Shown here piece after piece: positions 1-8,707 of a DNA stretch of 64,000 bases; the stretch's first letter is position 1, and every line of letters begins with the position of its first letter. The position numbers and the translations under genes were made by a program. The stretch lies in assembly GCF_011050415.1 (NCBI RefSeq), contig NZ_DRFS01000027.1:19051-83050 (forward strand), in the 5' to 3' direction. The notes beneath the pieces were generated by a model, which was given only the letters and a program-made list of their open reading frames with translations, had not been told where the DNA came from and searched no databases. The DNA is from Halomonas sp. (GTDB lineage Bacteria; Pseudomonadota; Gammaproteobacteria; Pseudomonadales; Halomonadaceae).

Positions 1-58
1 GAAAGCAGTGGGGGCGACTGGAGCTAGAGTTTCTTCGATATAATTAGAAAATGGAGGC

Positions 59-162
59 GGCCCCAAAAGCCACATCCCGGCACACGCAGCCACCACTACC
101 GTTGCTCCCTTCCGGGCCTGGCGGGGTTCGCAGTTTAGCGTTGCGGGAGGACCTAAGGGGCC
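59..162 (-). ncRNA. ffs: 4.5S signal recognition particle RNA
   Basis: RNA component of the signal recognition particle, which with Ffh targets nascent membrane proteins. On the minus strand the sequence has the universally conserved SRP tip (GGAAGGGAGCA, read from about 103-113), the CCCGCAACGC arm and the GTGCCGGGATGT arm known from E. coli 4.5S RNA. The ends close with complementary GGCCCC/GGGGCC at 59-64 and 157-162. The exact termini are inferred from this closing stem. It lies downstream of the tRNA-Met gene on the same strand. Confidence 0.93.
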
Positions 163-210
163 ACCATAGCGGTACACCCTGTTATTGATTGAGTGTACTG
201 ATTGCTGATG

Positions 211-287
211 TGGTGGCTACGCCCTGATTTGAACAGGGGACCCCATCATTATGAGTGATGTGCTCTAACCAGCTGAGCTACGTAGCC
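211..287 (-). tRNA. tRNA-Met (anticodon CAT), elongator type
   Basis: Read on the minus strand this is a 77-nt tRNA that starts GGCTACGTAGCTCAG, has anticodon loop CTCATAA (anticodon CAT), T-loop TTCAAAT and an encoded CCA end. The acceptor stem GGCTACG pairs with CGTAGCC. The body matches the elongator tRNA-Met pattern of E. coli (GGCTACG acceptor, CATCACTCATAATGATG arm) and not the initiator, whose acceptor begins with an unpaired C. It lies between choX and ffs, all on the minus strand. Confidence 0.95.
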
Positions 288-332
288 TTTCCGTCATCAA
301 CGGGTGCAGATTATGCCTACCTTAAATACGAA

Positions 333-357
333 AGGCAAGCCGGAATCCAGCTTGCCT
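333..357 (-). terminator. Likely terminator after choX
   Basis: The 8-bp inverted repeat AGGCAAGC (333-340) / GCTTGCCT (350-357) lies just after the choX stop codon. On the minus strand it is followed by a T-rich stretch (TTTCGTATTT), so it fits a weak intrinsic terminator that separates choX from the downstream tRNA gene. Confidence 0.6.
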
Positions 358-374
358 CTCTCCGCTAAATTGGC

Positions 375-1313
375 TTATTGAATGGCAGCACGCACTGCTT
401 CGGCGCCTGGCTCACCATCGCGTGTGGTGACGCCTTCTAACCACGCATCCAACACCTCATCATTGGCGTTAAGATAGCGACGCGCTGCATCCCGAGGGTC
501 TACGCCGTCATCCATAATCGCGCTCATCAACTCGTTTTCCATTTCCAAGGTAAACGTCATGTTGTTCAACAGCGCACCCACATTCGGGCATTCATCTACA
601 AACCCCGCACGGGCGTTGGTATAGACCGTGGCACCGCCTAAATCTGGGCCAAAGTAGTCATCTGCGCCGGAAAGATAGGCCATGTCGAAGTTGGTGTTCA
701 TGGGGTGAGGCGCCCAACCTAAAAACACCATCCACTCTTCATTGGGCACCCGGGCACGCAGCTCCGCCAGCATGCCTGCTTCACTGGAGTCAACGACCTG
801 CCAATCGCCTAAGCCATAGGCGTTGTCATCGATCATTTGTTCGATCAGCTCATTGCCATCGTTGCCCGCTTCAATGCCATGGATATTGCTTTCAAATTGG
901 TCAGCGTGCTCGGCTAAATCGTTGACCGATGTTACACCTGCATCGTAGACGTACTGCGGTACTGCCAAGGTGTATTTGGCCCCTTCCAAATTAGCCACCA
1001 AACGCTCGACTTCACCGCGCTCTATATACGGGTCGCTAATTGATGCCATGGAGGGCATCCAATTACCTAAGAAGACATCAAAATCATTGTTACGCATACC
1101 GGCATAGGCAATCGGCACGGACACCGTGTCTATACGTGGCTCATAGCTAAGGCCTTCCAGTACTTCACTGGCTAGCGCGGTGGTCGCGGTGATATCGGTC
1201 CAACCCACTTCTGCAAAGCGCACGCTGCTGCACTCATCTGCATAGGCCACCGCCGGCAAGCCAGCCGCCAGCAACAAAGCACCTGCATAGCGTGAAGAGT
1301 TTTTGCTTATCAT
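375..1313 (-). CDS. choX: Choline ABC transporter substrate-binding protein
   Basis: Periplasmic choline (or betaine) binding protein of the OpuAC/ProX type, 312 residues. It opens with a signal peptide (about residues 1-25, ending AVAYA before DECSS). The mature part has the ChoX-like layout: GWTDITATTAL near the start, DVFLGNWMPSM, and FLGWAPHPMN with the aromatic residues that cage the quaternary ammonium in this family. I chose the ATG at 1313 because it has a ribosome binding site (AAGGGGACA) and begins the signal peptide; the upstream in-frame extension does not look coding. No ChoV/ChoW ATPase or permease gene is adjacent, so the rest of the transporter must be elsewhere. It diverges from betI across a BetI-type palindrome, which suggests choline-controlled expression. 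Confidence 0.88.
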   Translation of the reverse strand: MISKNSSRYAGALLLAAGLPAVAYADECSSVRFAEVGWTDITATTALASEVLEGLSYEPRIDTVSVPIAYAGMRNNDFDVFLGNWMPSMASISDPYIERGEVERLVANLEGAKYTLAVPQYVYDAGVTSVNDLAEHADQFESNIHGIEAGNDGNELIEQMIDDNAYGLGDWQVVDSSEAGMLAELRARVPNEEWMVFLGWAPHPMNTNFDMAYLSGADDYFGPDLGGATVYTNARAGFVDECPNVGALLNNMTFTLEMENELMSAIMDDGVDPRDAARRYLNANDEVLDAWLEGVTTRDGEPGAEAVRAAIQ

Positions 1314-1464
1314 CGTTGTCCCCTTAGATTTTTGAAGCGAATGTTTTTTTATACGGCGCATAACTAAACATTCACGACTGATTAACTTCCGCATTAACCA
1401 CACATTAGCTGCATATAAAGCCAATGAGAAAGTTACCCGTAAACTTATCGCTATCTTTTTATTG

Positions 1465-1478
1465 ATTGAACGTTCAAT
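1465..1478. promoter_or_regulatory. BetI-type operator between choX and betI
   Basis: ATTGAACGTTCAAT is a perfect 14-bp palindrome in an A/T-rich setting, about 150 bp before choX and 107 bp before betI. It closely resembles the operators bound by the choline-sensing TetR-family repressor BetI. Assignment to BetI is by sequence resemblance and by its position next to betI. Confidence 0.72.
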
Positions 1479-1584
1479 AAAAAAATGCCATCATGTTTAG
1501 GTAATCATGCCTAACCTCTCGTTTCAAGCATCAGCCCTGGTTAAGCATTCAACGTATTAGGTAGAGCCTTTGTAGGAGGTCACC

Positions 1585-2181
1585 GTGCCAAAGGTGGGAA
1601 TGGAACCGATACGCCGCCAGCAGTTAATTACCGCGACAATGGCTGCCATTGATGAAGTCGGCCTGGCCGAAACAACCGTGATGCGCATTGCACGTCATGC
1701 TGGGGTATCAGCGGGCATTATCAGCCACTACTTCGGTGGCAAGGATGGCTTGCTTGAAGCAACGATGCGGCAAATATTGACCGACCTGACGGATGCGGTT
1801 GCCGTTCGCCGCCACGCGTTAGCTGACGACTCTCCCCGGGCTCACATTGAGGCAATCATTGAGGGCAACTTTGACCGCACTCAAGTAACAGGCCCGGCTG
1901 CCAAAACATGGTTGGCGTTTTGGGCAAGTAGCATGCACAAGCCCATGCTACAGCGTTTGCAAAACGTCAATGACCGTCGCCTTTACAGTAATTTATGTCA
2001 CCAGTTCCGGCGGGCAATGCCTCCTACTGAGGCCCGAAATTCCGCGCGCGCGTTAGCAGCCATGATTGATGGCCTGTGGTTACGCGGCGCCCTCTCCCCA
2101 GAAGGCTTAAACGCCGATCAAGCTCGACTTCTTGCGCGCAGCTATTTAGACCAACTGTTTGCTTACCACGGATGCAAATAG
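1585..2181 (+). CDS. betI: Choline-responsive TetR-family repressor BetI
   Basis: TetR-family repressor of choline-to-betaine genes, 198 residues, the usual BetI length. The N-terminal helix-turn-helix is clear (about residues 10-56: RRQQLITATMAAIDEVGLAE through SHYFGGKDGLL), and the C-terminal part keeps BetI features such as WLAFWASSMHKP and IDGLWLRGAL. Start is GTG at 1585, with a strong AGGAGGT ribosome binding site 4 nt upstream. It is first in betI-betB-betA, the order seen in many gammaproteobacteria. In that family choline releases BetI from DNA; the palindrome at 1465-1478 is the likely target. Confidence 0.95.
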   Translation: MPKVGMEPIRRQQLITATMAAIDEVGLAETTVMRIARHAGVSAGIISHYFGGKDGLLEATMRQILTDLTDAVAVRRHALADDSPRAHIEAIIEGNFDRTQVTGPAAKTWLAFWASSMHKPMLQRLQNVNDRRLYSNLCHQFRRAMPPTEARNSARALAAMIDGLWLRGALSPEGLNADQARLLARSYLDQLFAYHGCK

Positions 2182-2230
2182 TCAGCATCCAACTGTTAAA
2201 ACTAATTTTAATACCTTTTAGGAGACCAAC

Positions 2231-3700
2231 ATGGCCGCTCTAGACGTACAGCCTCTTTATATTGATGGTCGCCAGGTAGACGCCACCTCAGGCAATACCT
2301 TTACTGTTACCAATCCTTTTGATGGCAGCCTGCTAGCCACGATTGGCCAAGCGAGCCAAGCCGACGTTGATGCCGCCGTCGCATCAGCGCAGCGTGGTCA
2401 ACGTGAATGGGCATCGATGACCGGCATGGAGCGCTCACGCATTATGCTGCGCGCCGTCGCACTGCTAAGAGAACGTAATGACGAACTCGCTGAACTGGAG
2501 ACCCGCAACACCGGTAAGCCAATCAGCGAAACCGCCAGTGTCGATATCGTGACCGGCGCCGATGCCATTGAGTACTACGCTGGCTTAGCGCCCGCCATCG
2601 AAGGCAGCCAGATTCCGCTGCGCGATAGCTCGTTTGTTTATACCCGTCGCGAACCGCTGGGCGTGATTGGTGCCATTGGTGCTTGGAACTATCCGATCCA
2701 AATTGCCTGCTGGAAAGCCGCCCCGGCGCTCGCCGCTGGCAATGCGGTGGTGTTTAAGCCTAGCGAAGTCACACCACTGACCGTGATGAAACTAGCGGAA
2801 ATCTTCACCGAAGCAGGCTTGCCCAACGGCGTCTTTAACGTGGTGCAAGGCGACGGCAGCGTAGGCGCGATGCTTACCGAGCACCCTGGCATCGCCAAGG
2901 TCTCGTTCACCGGCGAAGCGGGCACCGGTAAAAAAGTGATGGCCTCCGCCGCTAGCTCAAGCTTAAAAGACGTCACCATGGAACTGGGTGGCAAGTCACC
3001 GTTACTGGTCTTTGCAGATGCCGATCTCGACCGTGCCGCCGACGCGGCCATGATGGCCAACTTCTACTCCAGCGGCCAAATCTGCACCAACGGCACGCGA
3101 GTATTTGTTGAGCGCAGTGTCAAAGATGCCTTTGAAGCCAAGATGGTCGAGCGCGTTAAGCGTATCAAAGCAGGCGACCCTATGGATCCCAGCGTTAACT
3201 TTGGCCCGCTGGTCAGTTTTGAGCATCAAGAAAAAGTGCTTTCTTACATCGCGCTGGGTAAAGAGCAAGGCGCGCAGCTGTTGGTCGGCGGCGATGATTG
3301 GAACAGCGGCAGCTTTGCAGATGGCGCTTGGGCTGCGCCTACCGTGTTCACCGACTGCACTGACGATATGCGCATCGTGCGCGAAGAAATTTTCGGCCCG
3401 GTAATGTCAGTGCTCGCTTTTGATGACGAAGCAGAAGTTATTCGGCGCGCTAATGACACCACTTACGGCCTTGCCGCCGGTGTCTTCAGCGAGAGCCTGA
3501 ACCGCGCCCACCGCGTAATTCACCAGCTGGAAGCAGGTATCTGCTGGATTAACACCTGGGGCGAGTCGCCTTCTGAAATGCCCGTTGGCGGCTATAAAGA
3601 GTCAGGTATTGGTCGTGAGAACGGTATCGAGACACTCAGCCACTACACCCAGACAAAGTCCGTACAGATCGAGATGGGGCCATTTGAGTCAGTGTTTTAA
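2231..3700 (+). CDS. betB: Betaine aldehyde dehydrogenase
   Basis: NAD(P)-dependent aldehyde dehydrogenase that converts betaine aldehyde to glycine betaine, the second step of osmoprotectant synthesis from choline. It has 489 residues, the usual BetB length. Visible are the ALDH cofactor region (GAWNYPIQ, KPSEVTPL), the catalytic Glu in VTMELGGKSPL and the catalytic Cys in SGQICTNGTRVFV, plus the C-terminal PVGGYKESGIGRENG. A good ribosome binding site (TAGGAGACC) precedes the ATG. It lies 49 bp after betI, most likely in the same transcript, and is separated from betA by 221 bp that hold a folded repeat. Confidence 0.96.
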   Translation: MAALDVQPLYIDGRQVDATSGNTFTVTNPFDGSLLATIGQASQADVDAAVASAQRGQREWASMTGMERSRIMLRAVALLRERNDELAELETRNTGKPISETASVDIVTGADAIEYYAGLAPAIEGSQIPLRDSSFVYTRREPLGVIGAIGAWNYPIQIACWKAAPALAAGNAVVFKPSEVTPLTVMKLAEIFTEAGLPNGVFNVVQGDGSVGAMLTEHPGIAKVSFTGEAGTGKKVMASAASSSLKDVTMELGGKSPLLVFADADLDRAADAAMMANFYSSGQICTNGTRVFVERSVKDAFEAKMVERVKRIKAGDPMDPSVNFGPLVSFEHQEKVLSYIALGKEQGAQLLVGGDDWNSGSFADGAWAAPTVFTDCTDDMRIVREEIFGPVMSVLAFDDEAEVIRRANDTTYGLAAGVFSESLNRAHRVIHQLEAGICWINTWGESPSEMPVGGYKESGIGRENGIETLSHYTQTKSVQIEMGPFESVF

Positions 3701-3733
3701 ATCAAAGTACTACTTTCCGCGCAATAACTGACC

Positions 3734-3866
3734 AGGGCGCTTGGGGTGGCTTGTAGCGAGGGTCTTTTCCCATGGCCGAAACCTGATCCATTCAGTTTCG
3801 GCATTCCCGCCATCCGTGGCGGTCAGATGGGAAAAGTAGCGCCCAGGGATGGGTTCACAGCGCCCT
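3734..3866. repeat. Nested inverted-repeat element between betB and betA
   Basis: This non-coding stretch folds as nested inverted repeats. The outer arm is AGGGCGCT (3734-3741) with AGCGCCCT (3859-3866). The middle arm is CTTTTCCCAT (3764-3773) with ATGGGAAAAG (3827-3836). Inside are two hairpins: GCCGAAAC (3775-3782) with GTTTCGGC (3795-3802), and CCGCCA (3807-3812) with TGGCGG (3817-3822) around a 4-nt loop. The layout is like REP/BIME-type interspersed elements. No second copy was seen in this window. It could act as an mRNA processing or attenuation element within the bet operon. Confidence 0.65.
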
Positions 3867-3921
3867 CGCGAAAAGCTACCGCCAGGAAGCCCCGCCTCAT
3901 CTTCAGCCTCGGTAATTCACT

Positions 3922-5595
3922 ATGTCTCAACCACGCGAATTTGATTACATCATTATCGGTGCAGGCTCGGCGGGTAATGTGCTCGCTACACGCCTAACCG
4001 AAGACAGCAGCGTCAGCGTGCTGCTGTTAGAAGCAGGCGGGCCAGATTACCGCTTTGATTTTCGAACTCAAATGCCCGCTGCCTTAGCGTTCCCGCTACA
4101 GGGTAAGCGCTACAACTGGGCATTTGAAACCGACCCCGAACCCTATATGGACGGCCGCCGCATGGAGTGTGGCCGTGGCAAAGGCTTGGGCGGCTCCTCA
4201 CTGATTAACGGCATGTGCTATATCCGCGGCAACGCGCTGGATTATGACAATTGGGCCAAGCAGCCCGGCCTCGAAGATTGGGATTATCTAAGCTGCCTGC
4301 CCTACTTCAAAAAATGCGAAACCCGTGACATTGGTGCCAACAGCTACCACGGCGGCGAAGGCCCGGTTAGCGTGACCACACCCAAGGCCACTAACAACCC
4401 GCTTTATCGCATCTTTATAGAAGCAGGCAAACAGGCAGGTTACCCAGAAACAGAAGACGTTAACGGCTACCAGCAAGAAGGCTTCGGCCCCATGGACCGC
4501 TTTGTCACGCCCAAAGGCCGCCGTGCGTCGACCGCCCGTGGCTATTTGGACACCGCCAAAAAACGCCATAACCTAACGATTGAGACTCACGCGGTTACCG
4601 ATATTATTGAGTTTGAAGGCAAGCGTGCGGTGGGTGTGCGCTATGAGCAGAAAGGCGATAAACAGCAGGCTTACGCACGCCGTGAAATACTGCTGTGCGG
4701 TGGCGCCATCGCCTCTCCGCAGATTTTACAGCGCTCCGGCATTGGTAATCCTGAACTGCTTAAAGCGCTCGATATTGAAACGGTTCACGCCCTGCCTGGC
4801 GTGGGTGAGAACCTCCAGGACCACCTGGAGATGTACATTCAGTACGAGTGCAAAGAGCCCATATCGCTCTACCCCGCGCTCAAGTGGTACAACCAGCCTA
4901 AAATCGGTGCCGAATGGTTATTTAATGGCACCGGCATCGGCGCCAGCAATCAGTTTGAATCCTGTGGTTTTATCCGTAGTCACGATGAAGAGGAGTGGCC
5001 CAACCTTCAGTACCATTTCCTGCCTATCGCGATCAGCTACAACGGTAAAAGCGCGGTCGAAGCCCACGGCTTCCAGGCCCATGTTGGCTCCATGCGTTCA
5101 GAAAGCCGCGGTCGTATTCGCCTAACCTCGAAAGACCCTCATGCCGCGCCGAGCATACTGTTTAACTACATGTCGAAAGACAAAGACTGGCAAGAGTTTC
5201 GCGACGCTATCCGTTTAACCCGCGACATCATCGCCCAGCCAGCATTTGATAAGTACCGTGGGCGGGAAGTAGCACCAGGCCCTGATGTGCAGTCAGATGC
5301 CGAGCTTGATGCATTTGTAAAAGAGCACGCCGAGACCGCTTACCACCCCTGTGGCAGCTGCCGTATGGGCAGTGACGAGATGGCCGTGACGGATGGAGAG
5401 GGACGTGTGCATGGTATTGAGGCTTTGCGCGTAGTGGATGCGTCATTGTTCCCGCTCATTCCTACCGGCAATTTAAACGCGCCCACCATTATGCTGGCGG
5501 AGAAGATTGCTGACCGCATTAAAGGGCTAACGCCGCTACCCCGGTCCAGCGTTGACTACTATGTTGCCAACGGCGCACCGGCTAAACGCGCCTGA
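3922..5595 (+). CDS. betA: Choline dehydrogenase
   Basis: FAD-dependent, membrane-associated oxidoreductase of the GMC family that oxidises choline to betaine aldehyde. It has 557 residues, typical for BetA. Seen are the Rossmann FAD motif IIGAGSAGNVLA (near residue 11), the GMC signatures around GRGKGLGGSSLINGM and GAIASPQILQRSGIG, and the active-site His in YHPCGSCRMG near the C-terminus. The ribosome binding site before the ATG is weak (GGTAA), unlike betI and betB, so translation may depend on the RNA structure of the repeat just upstream. A good terminator follows. Confidence 0.96.
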   Translation: MSQPREFDYIIIGAGSAGNVLATRLTEDSSVSVLLLEAGGPDYRFDFRTQMPAALAFPLQGKRYNWAFETDPEPYMDGRRMECGRGKGLGGSSLINGMCYIRGNALDYDNWAKQPGLEDWDYLSCLPYFKKCETRDIGANSYHGGEGPVSVTTPKATNNPLYRIFIEAGKQAGYPETEDVNGYQQEGFGPMDRFVTPKGRRASTARGYLDTAKKRHNLTIETHAVTDIIEFEGKRAVGVRYEQKGDKQQAYARREILLCGGAIASPQILQRSGIGNPELLKALDIETVHALPGVGENLQDHLEMYIQYECKEPISLYPALKWYNQPKIGAEWLFNGTGIGASNQFESCGFIRSHDEEEWPNLQYHFLPIAISYNGKSAVEAHGFQAHVGSMRSESRGRIRLTSKDPHAAPSILFNYMSKDKDWQEFRDAIRLTRDIIAQPAFDKYRGREVAPGPDVQSDAELDAFVKEHAETAYHPCGSCRMGSDEMAVTDGEGRVHGIEALRVVDASLFPLIPTGNLNAPTIMLAEKIADRIKGLTPLPRSSVDYYVANGAPAKRA

Positions 5596-5619
5596 ACGTA
5601 TAGACCATTTAATACTCCA

Positions 5620-5652
5620 AATGCCATGGCTTATCGCCATGGCATTTTTTTG
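5620..5652 (+). terminator. Terminator of the bet operon
   Basis: An 11-bp perfect stem AATGCCATGGC (5620-5630) / GCCATGGCATT (5636-5646) with a 5-nt loop is followed by a run of seven T. This is a canonical intrinsic terminator 24 bp after the betA stop codon. Confidence 0.92.
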
Positions 5653-5802
5653 GCTACGCTGACAGTAGCAAGCAGCGTTAAGCACGCCTAAAGACTTGCG
5701 CCACATGGCTCCCATCTGCCAATATTCAAACAAGTGTTCGATTAAAGACGTTATTAACAACAGTTGGCCGGTAAACAAGGCCCGCAAATAGAGAGAGAGT
5801 CT

Positions 5803-8289
5803 ATGCTCACCCTACTACTTATTGTGCTTGCTATCGTCGGCATGCTGACGGTTATGCGCCGCGAAGCTGGTGCTCCCGCAGCACTGCTGGTGCTTGGCGT
5901 GCTAGGCCTGGTTGGCCTGCTGTTTAATGCCAACGTGATTGGCGTCCTGCTACTGCTTGCAGCCCTCGCCGTTGCCGTTGCTGGCCTACCTGCACTGCGT
6001 ACCAAGTGGCTAACGCCGCGCATCTTTGCCACCTTTAAAAAGGTAGCACCTAAAGTCTCCGCTACCGAACGCACGGCTTTAGAAGCTGGCAGCGTTTCCT
6101 GGGATGGCGAGCTATTTTCGGGCAAGCCTCAGTGGGACAAGCTACTGGCTTTTAAAGACGATGGTTTACGTGACGATGAAAAAGCCTTTCTGGCCAATCA
6201 GTGTGCGACCGCCGCTGGCATGTGTAACGCCTGGGATATCGCCCAAGAGCGCGCTGACCTGCCCCAGCAGCTGTGGGACTTTCTGAAAAAAGAGGGCTTC
6301 TTCGGCATGATTATTCCGAAGGAGTATGGCGGCCTGGGCTTCTCAGCCAAAGCCCAGTCGATGGTGCTGCAAAAGCTCTCTGCTAATGAAACACTGATGG
6401 TCACCGTCGGCGTGCCGAACTCTCTCGGCCCCGGCGAGCTGCTGCTTAAATACGGTACTCAAGAGCAGAAAGACCACTACCTGCCACGCCTATCTGATGG
6501 TCGTGAAATCCCTTGTTTTGGCCTAACCGGCCCACGTGCAGGCTCGGATGCCACCTCGCTTCCGGATACGGGCGTGGTCTGTAAACAGATCATTAATGGC
6601 GAAGAAGTGCTTGGTCTGCGCCTGAATTTTGAGAAACGCTGGATCACCCTGGCGCCGATCGCCACGGTAGTTGGCTTAGCCTTCCGCCTGTTTGACCCTG
6701 AAAAATTGCTCGGTGATGAAGAAGATCGCGGAATTACCCTGGCGCTGATTCCTCGCGACACGGCTGGCATGGACATCGGTCGTCGCCACCACCCCATCGG
6801 CAGCCCGTTTATGAACGGCCCGATTATCGGTAAAGATGTCTTCGTACCACTGGACACCATTATTGGTGGCCCGGACATGATCGGCCAAGGCTGGCGGATG
6901 CTGGTGGAGTGCCTGTCTATTGGTCGCTGCATCACACTCCCCTCAGGCGCTACTGGTACTGCGCGCTACGCCCTAGGCTGGAGCGGTGGTTTTACTCGCG
7001 TACGTCGCCAGTTCAATGTGCCGGTGGCTGAAATGGAAGGCGTTCAGGAGCCGCTTGCTCGCATGGCGGCGCTGGCCTATATCTCCCAGGCCACCGTGTA
7101 TCAAACGGCCAACATGATCGATCACGGTGAAAAACCCGCCGTGCCCTCGGCCATTTTGAAAAGCCAGTTAACCGAATTCCAGCGTGTGCTGCTCAGTGAC
7201 GCGATGGATGTTCACGGCGGCAAAGCGGTAACCCTCGGCCCGCGTAATTACTTGGGTATCGGTTACAGCGCCAACCCGGTGGCGATTACCGTGGAAGGTG
7301 CCAATATCATGACTCGCAACCTGATGATCTTTGGTCAGGGTGCTATTCGCTGCCATCCTTATGTGCTTGATGAACTGGCGGCGAAAGACGCTAACGATAT
7401 GAAAGCCTTCGATAAAGCTTTCTTTGGTCACGCAGGTTTAATCTTCGGTAACGCCGCGCGTGCCTTTACCCTTGGTTTTGGCATTGGTAAAGCCAGCGTA
7501 CCGTTTGATGGCCCCGCCGCTGTCTATGCCCAGGATGTGGCCCGACTATCGGCAGGCTTTGGACTGTGTGCGGATGCCGCCATGGCAAGCTTGGGCTCAA
7601 CCTTGAAGAAGCGTGAAATGCTATCTGCTCGGTTGGGCGATGTGCTATCCAACCTGTACCTCATCTCGATGGTGCTTAAACAGTGGCATGCAGGCAGCAA
7701 GGTCGAAGGCGAAGAAGCACTGCTGCATTACAGCTGCCGTTTCTTACTCCACCGTGCTGAACAGGCATTTGTCGAAATTTTCGATAACCTGCCTAACCGT
7801 GCACTGGGTAAAACTCTTAATGCCATTGTAATGCCCGCTGGCCGTCGTTGGGAAAAGCCCCATGATGATTTAGCCCGCGATATCGCTACTCGCGTCTCCA
7901 CTCATAGCGCTCTACGCACCAAGCTGCTTGAGAACACCTGGGATCAAGACGACGGTGAGCAGCGCAACCCGCTGGCGCGTTATAACGCCCTACTGGTGGA
8001 TTATGATCGTGCTGAGGTGATTTACCGAACCGTCAATAAAGCCTATGCCAAAGGCGAGCTACCGCAAACGGCGCTGCACCCTGAAGCACGTATTGAGGCT
8101 GGTTTAGAGAAAGGCTTGATCAGCACAGAGGATGCCGAGTTTATGCGCATCTTCGAAGCGGAAGTATTAGAAATGCTGACGGTTGACGATTTCGCCTACG
8201 ATGCGTTTGCCAAGAACAAGTCCACCTTGATCGATCACAACGAAAAACCTGCGCCAGCGCCAAAGCAGGCCGAGGAAAGCATTAAGTAA
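5803..8289 (+). CDS. fadE: Acyl-CoA dehydrogenase (FadE)
   Basis: First enzyme of fatty-acid beta-oxidation, introducing the trans-2 double bond in acyl-CoA with FAD. It has 828 residues, close to the 814 of E. coli FadE and far longer than ordinary acyl-CoA dehydrogenases. The N-terminus has two hydrophobic segments (about residues 1-16 and 24-62) that anchor it. The dehydrogenase core runs from about residue 90 to 560 (GFFGMIIPKEYGGLGFS, CFGLTGPRAGSDA, VHGGKAVTLGPRNYLG), followed by the FadE-specific C-terminal domain (DUF1974). I chose the ATG at 5803 over an upstream in-frame codon because it begins the hydrophobic anchor and follows a purine-rich GAGAGAGAG. Confidence 0.95.
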   Translation: MLTLLLIVLAIVGMLTVMRREAGAPAALLVLGVLGLVGLLFNANVIGVLLLLAALAVAVAGLPALRTKWLTPRIFATFKKVAPKVSATERTALEAGSVSWDGELFSGKPQWDKLLAFKDDGLRDDEKAFLANQCATAAGMCNAWDIAQERADLPQQLWDFLKKEGFFGMIIPKEYGGLGFSAKAQSMVLQKLSANETLMVTVGVPNSLGPGELLLKYGTQEQKDHYLPRLSDGREIPCFGLTGPRAGSDATSLPDTGVVCKQIINGEEVLGLRLNFEKRWITLAPIATVVGLAFRLFDPEKLLGDEEDRGITLALIPRDTAGMDIGRRHHPIGSPFMNGPIIGKDVFVPLDTIIGGPDMIGQGWRMLVECLSIGRCITLPSGATGTARYALGWSGGFTRVRRQFNVPVAEMEGVQEPLARMAALAYISQATVYQTANMIDHGEKPAVPSAILKSQLTEFQRVLLSDAMDVHGGKAVTLGPRNYLGIGYSANPVAITVEGANIMTRNLMIFGQGAIRCHPYVLDELAAKDANDMKAFDKAFFGHAGLIFGNAARAFTLGFGIGKASVPFDGPAAVYAQDVARLSAGFGLCADAAMASLGSTLKKREMLSARLGDVLSNLYLISMVLKQWHAGSKVEGEEALLHYSCRFLLHRAEQAFVEIFDNLPNRALGKTLNAIVMPAGRRWEKPHDDLARDIATRVSTHSALRTKLLENTWDQDDGEQRNPLARYNALLVDYDRAEVIYRTVNKAYAKGELPQTALHPEARIEAGLEKGLISTEDAEFMRIFEAEVLEMLTVDDFAYDAFAKNKSTLIDHNEKPAPAPKQAEESIK

Positions 8290-8541
8290 TACTGCTTTTT
8301 ATAATCGTTTAGGCGCCGGAGTCCCCGCCCGGCGCCCTCTCCCCCCCCCAGTGGCTAAACACGGCACGACATCCAGTTCCCCGACGCTTACGACATAAGC
8401 TTCTTCAACGTTTCCATCGCCCCTAGCTCAGACTGCCTAGCTCAGACTGCGTAAACGGCGGCGAATCCTTAGATCTATCACTTCCCAGTGTCAAACGCGT
8501 AGTGGCACCCGGAGCAGACGCAAATAGATAGAGTTCAGGGG
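8290..8541. other. Non-coding stretch after fadE with hairpin and 14-bp tandem duplication
   Basis: No gene was found here. A G/C-rich hairpin GGCGCCGG (8312-8319) / CCGGCGCC (8329-8336) after fadE is followed by a C-run instead of a T-run, so it is a doubtful terminator. A perfect 14-bp tandem duplication, CCTAGCTCAGACTG, lies at 8422-8435 and 8436-8449. This stretch is the left boundary of the metal island. Confidence 0.55.
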
Positions 8542-8572
8542 TTGAAGCTTTAGTAGCTAGAGGTTTTATAGT
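8542..8572 (+). promoter_or_regulatory. MerR-type promoter for the DsbA/M23/ZIP operon
   Basis: A -35 hexamer TTGAAG (8542-8547) and -10 hexamer TATAGT (8567-8572) are separated by 19 bp, the over-long spacing typical of MerR-family activated promoters. The spacer begins with the imperfect dyad CTTTAGTAGCTAGAG (8548-8562). The cadA promoter at 11791-11821 has the same -35, the same spacing and a related dyad at the same place. The MerR protein encoded at 11310-11768 is therefore the likely activator of both. Confidence 0.72.
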
Positions 8573-8707
8573 AATAGAAATGAAAAAGTCTTAACTGGGT
8601 TAACTGAGGTTTCCTATGTTTGCTCGTTTAGACCCTTTCTGGGTACGGCTTGAAACCATAAAAACCTGACCTAATTTTCTAACTACAGCTTAGAGACAGA
8701 GAGATAA

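Noticed and set aside
3746..3997. Plus-strand open frame across the betB-betA gap
   Set aside because: It runs through the inverted-repeat element and into betA in a different frame; composition follows the repeat, not a protein.
8290..8707. Search for a second gene or att site between fadE and the dsbA-like gene
   Set aside because: No integrase, tRNA end or matching repeat on the right side was found, so no mobile-element boundary can be claimed.
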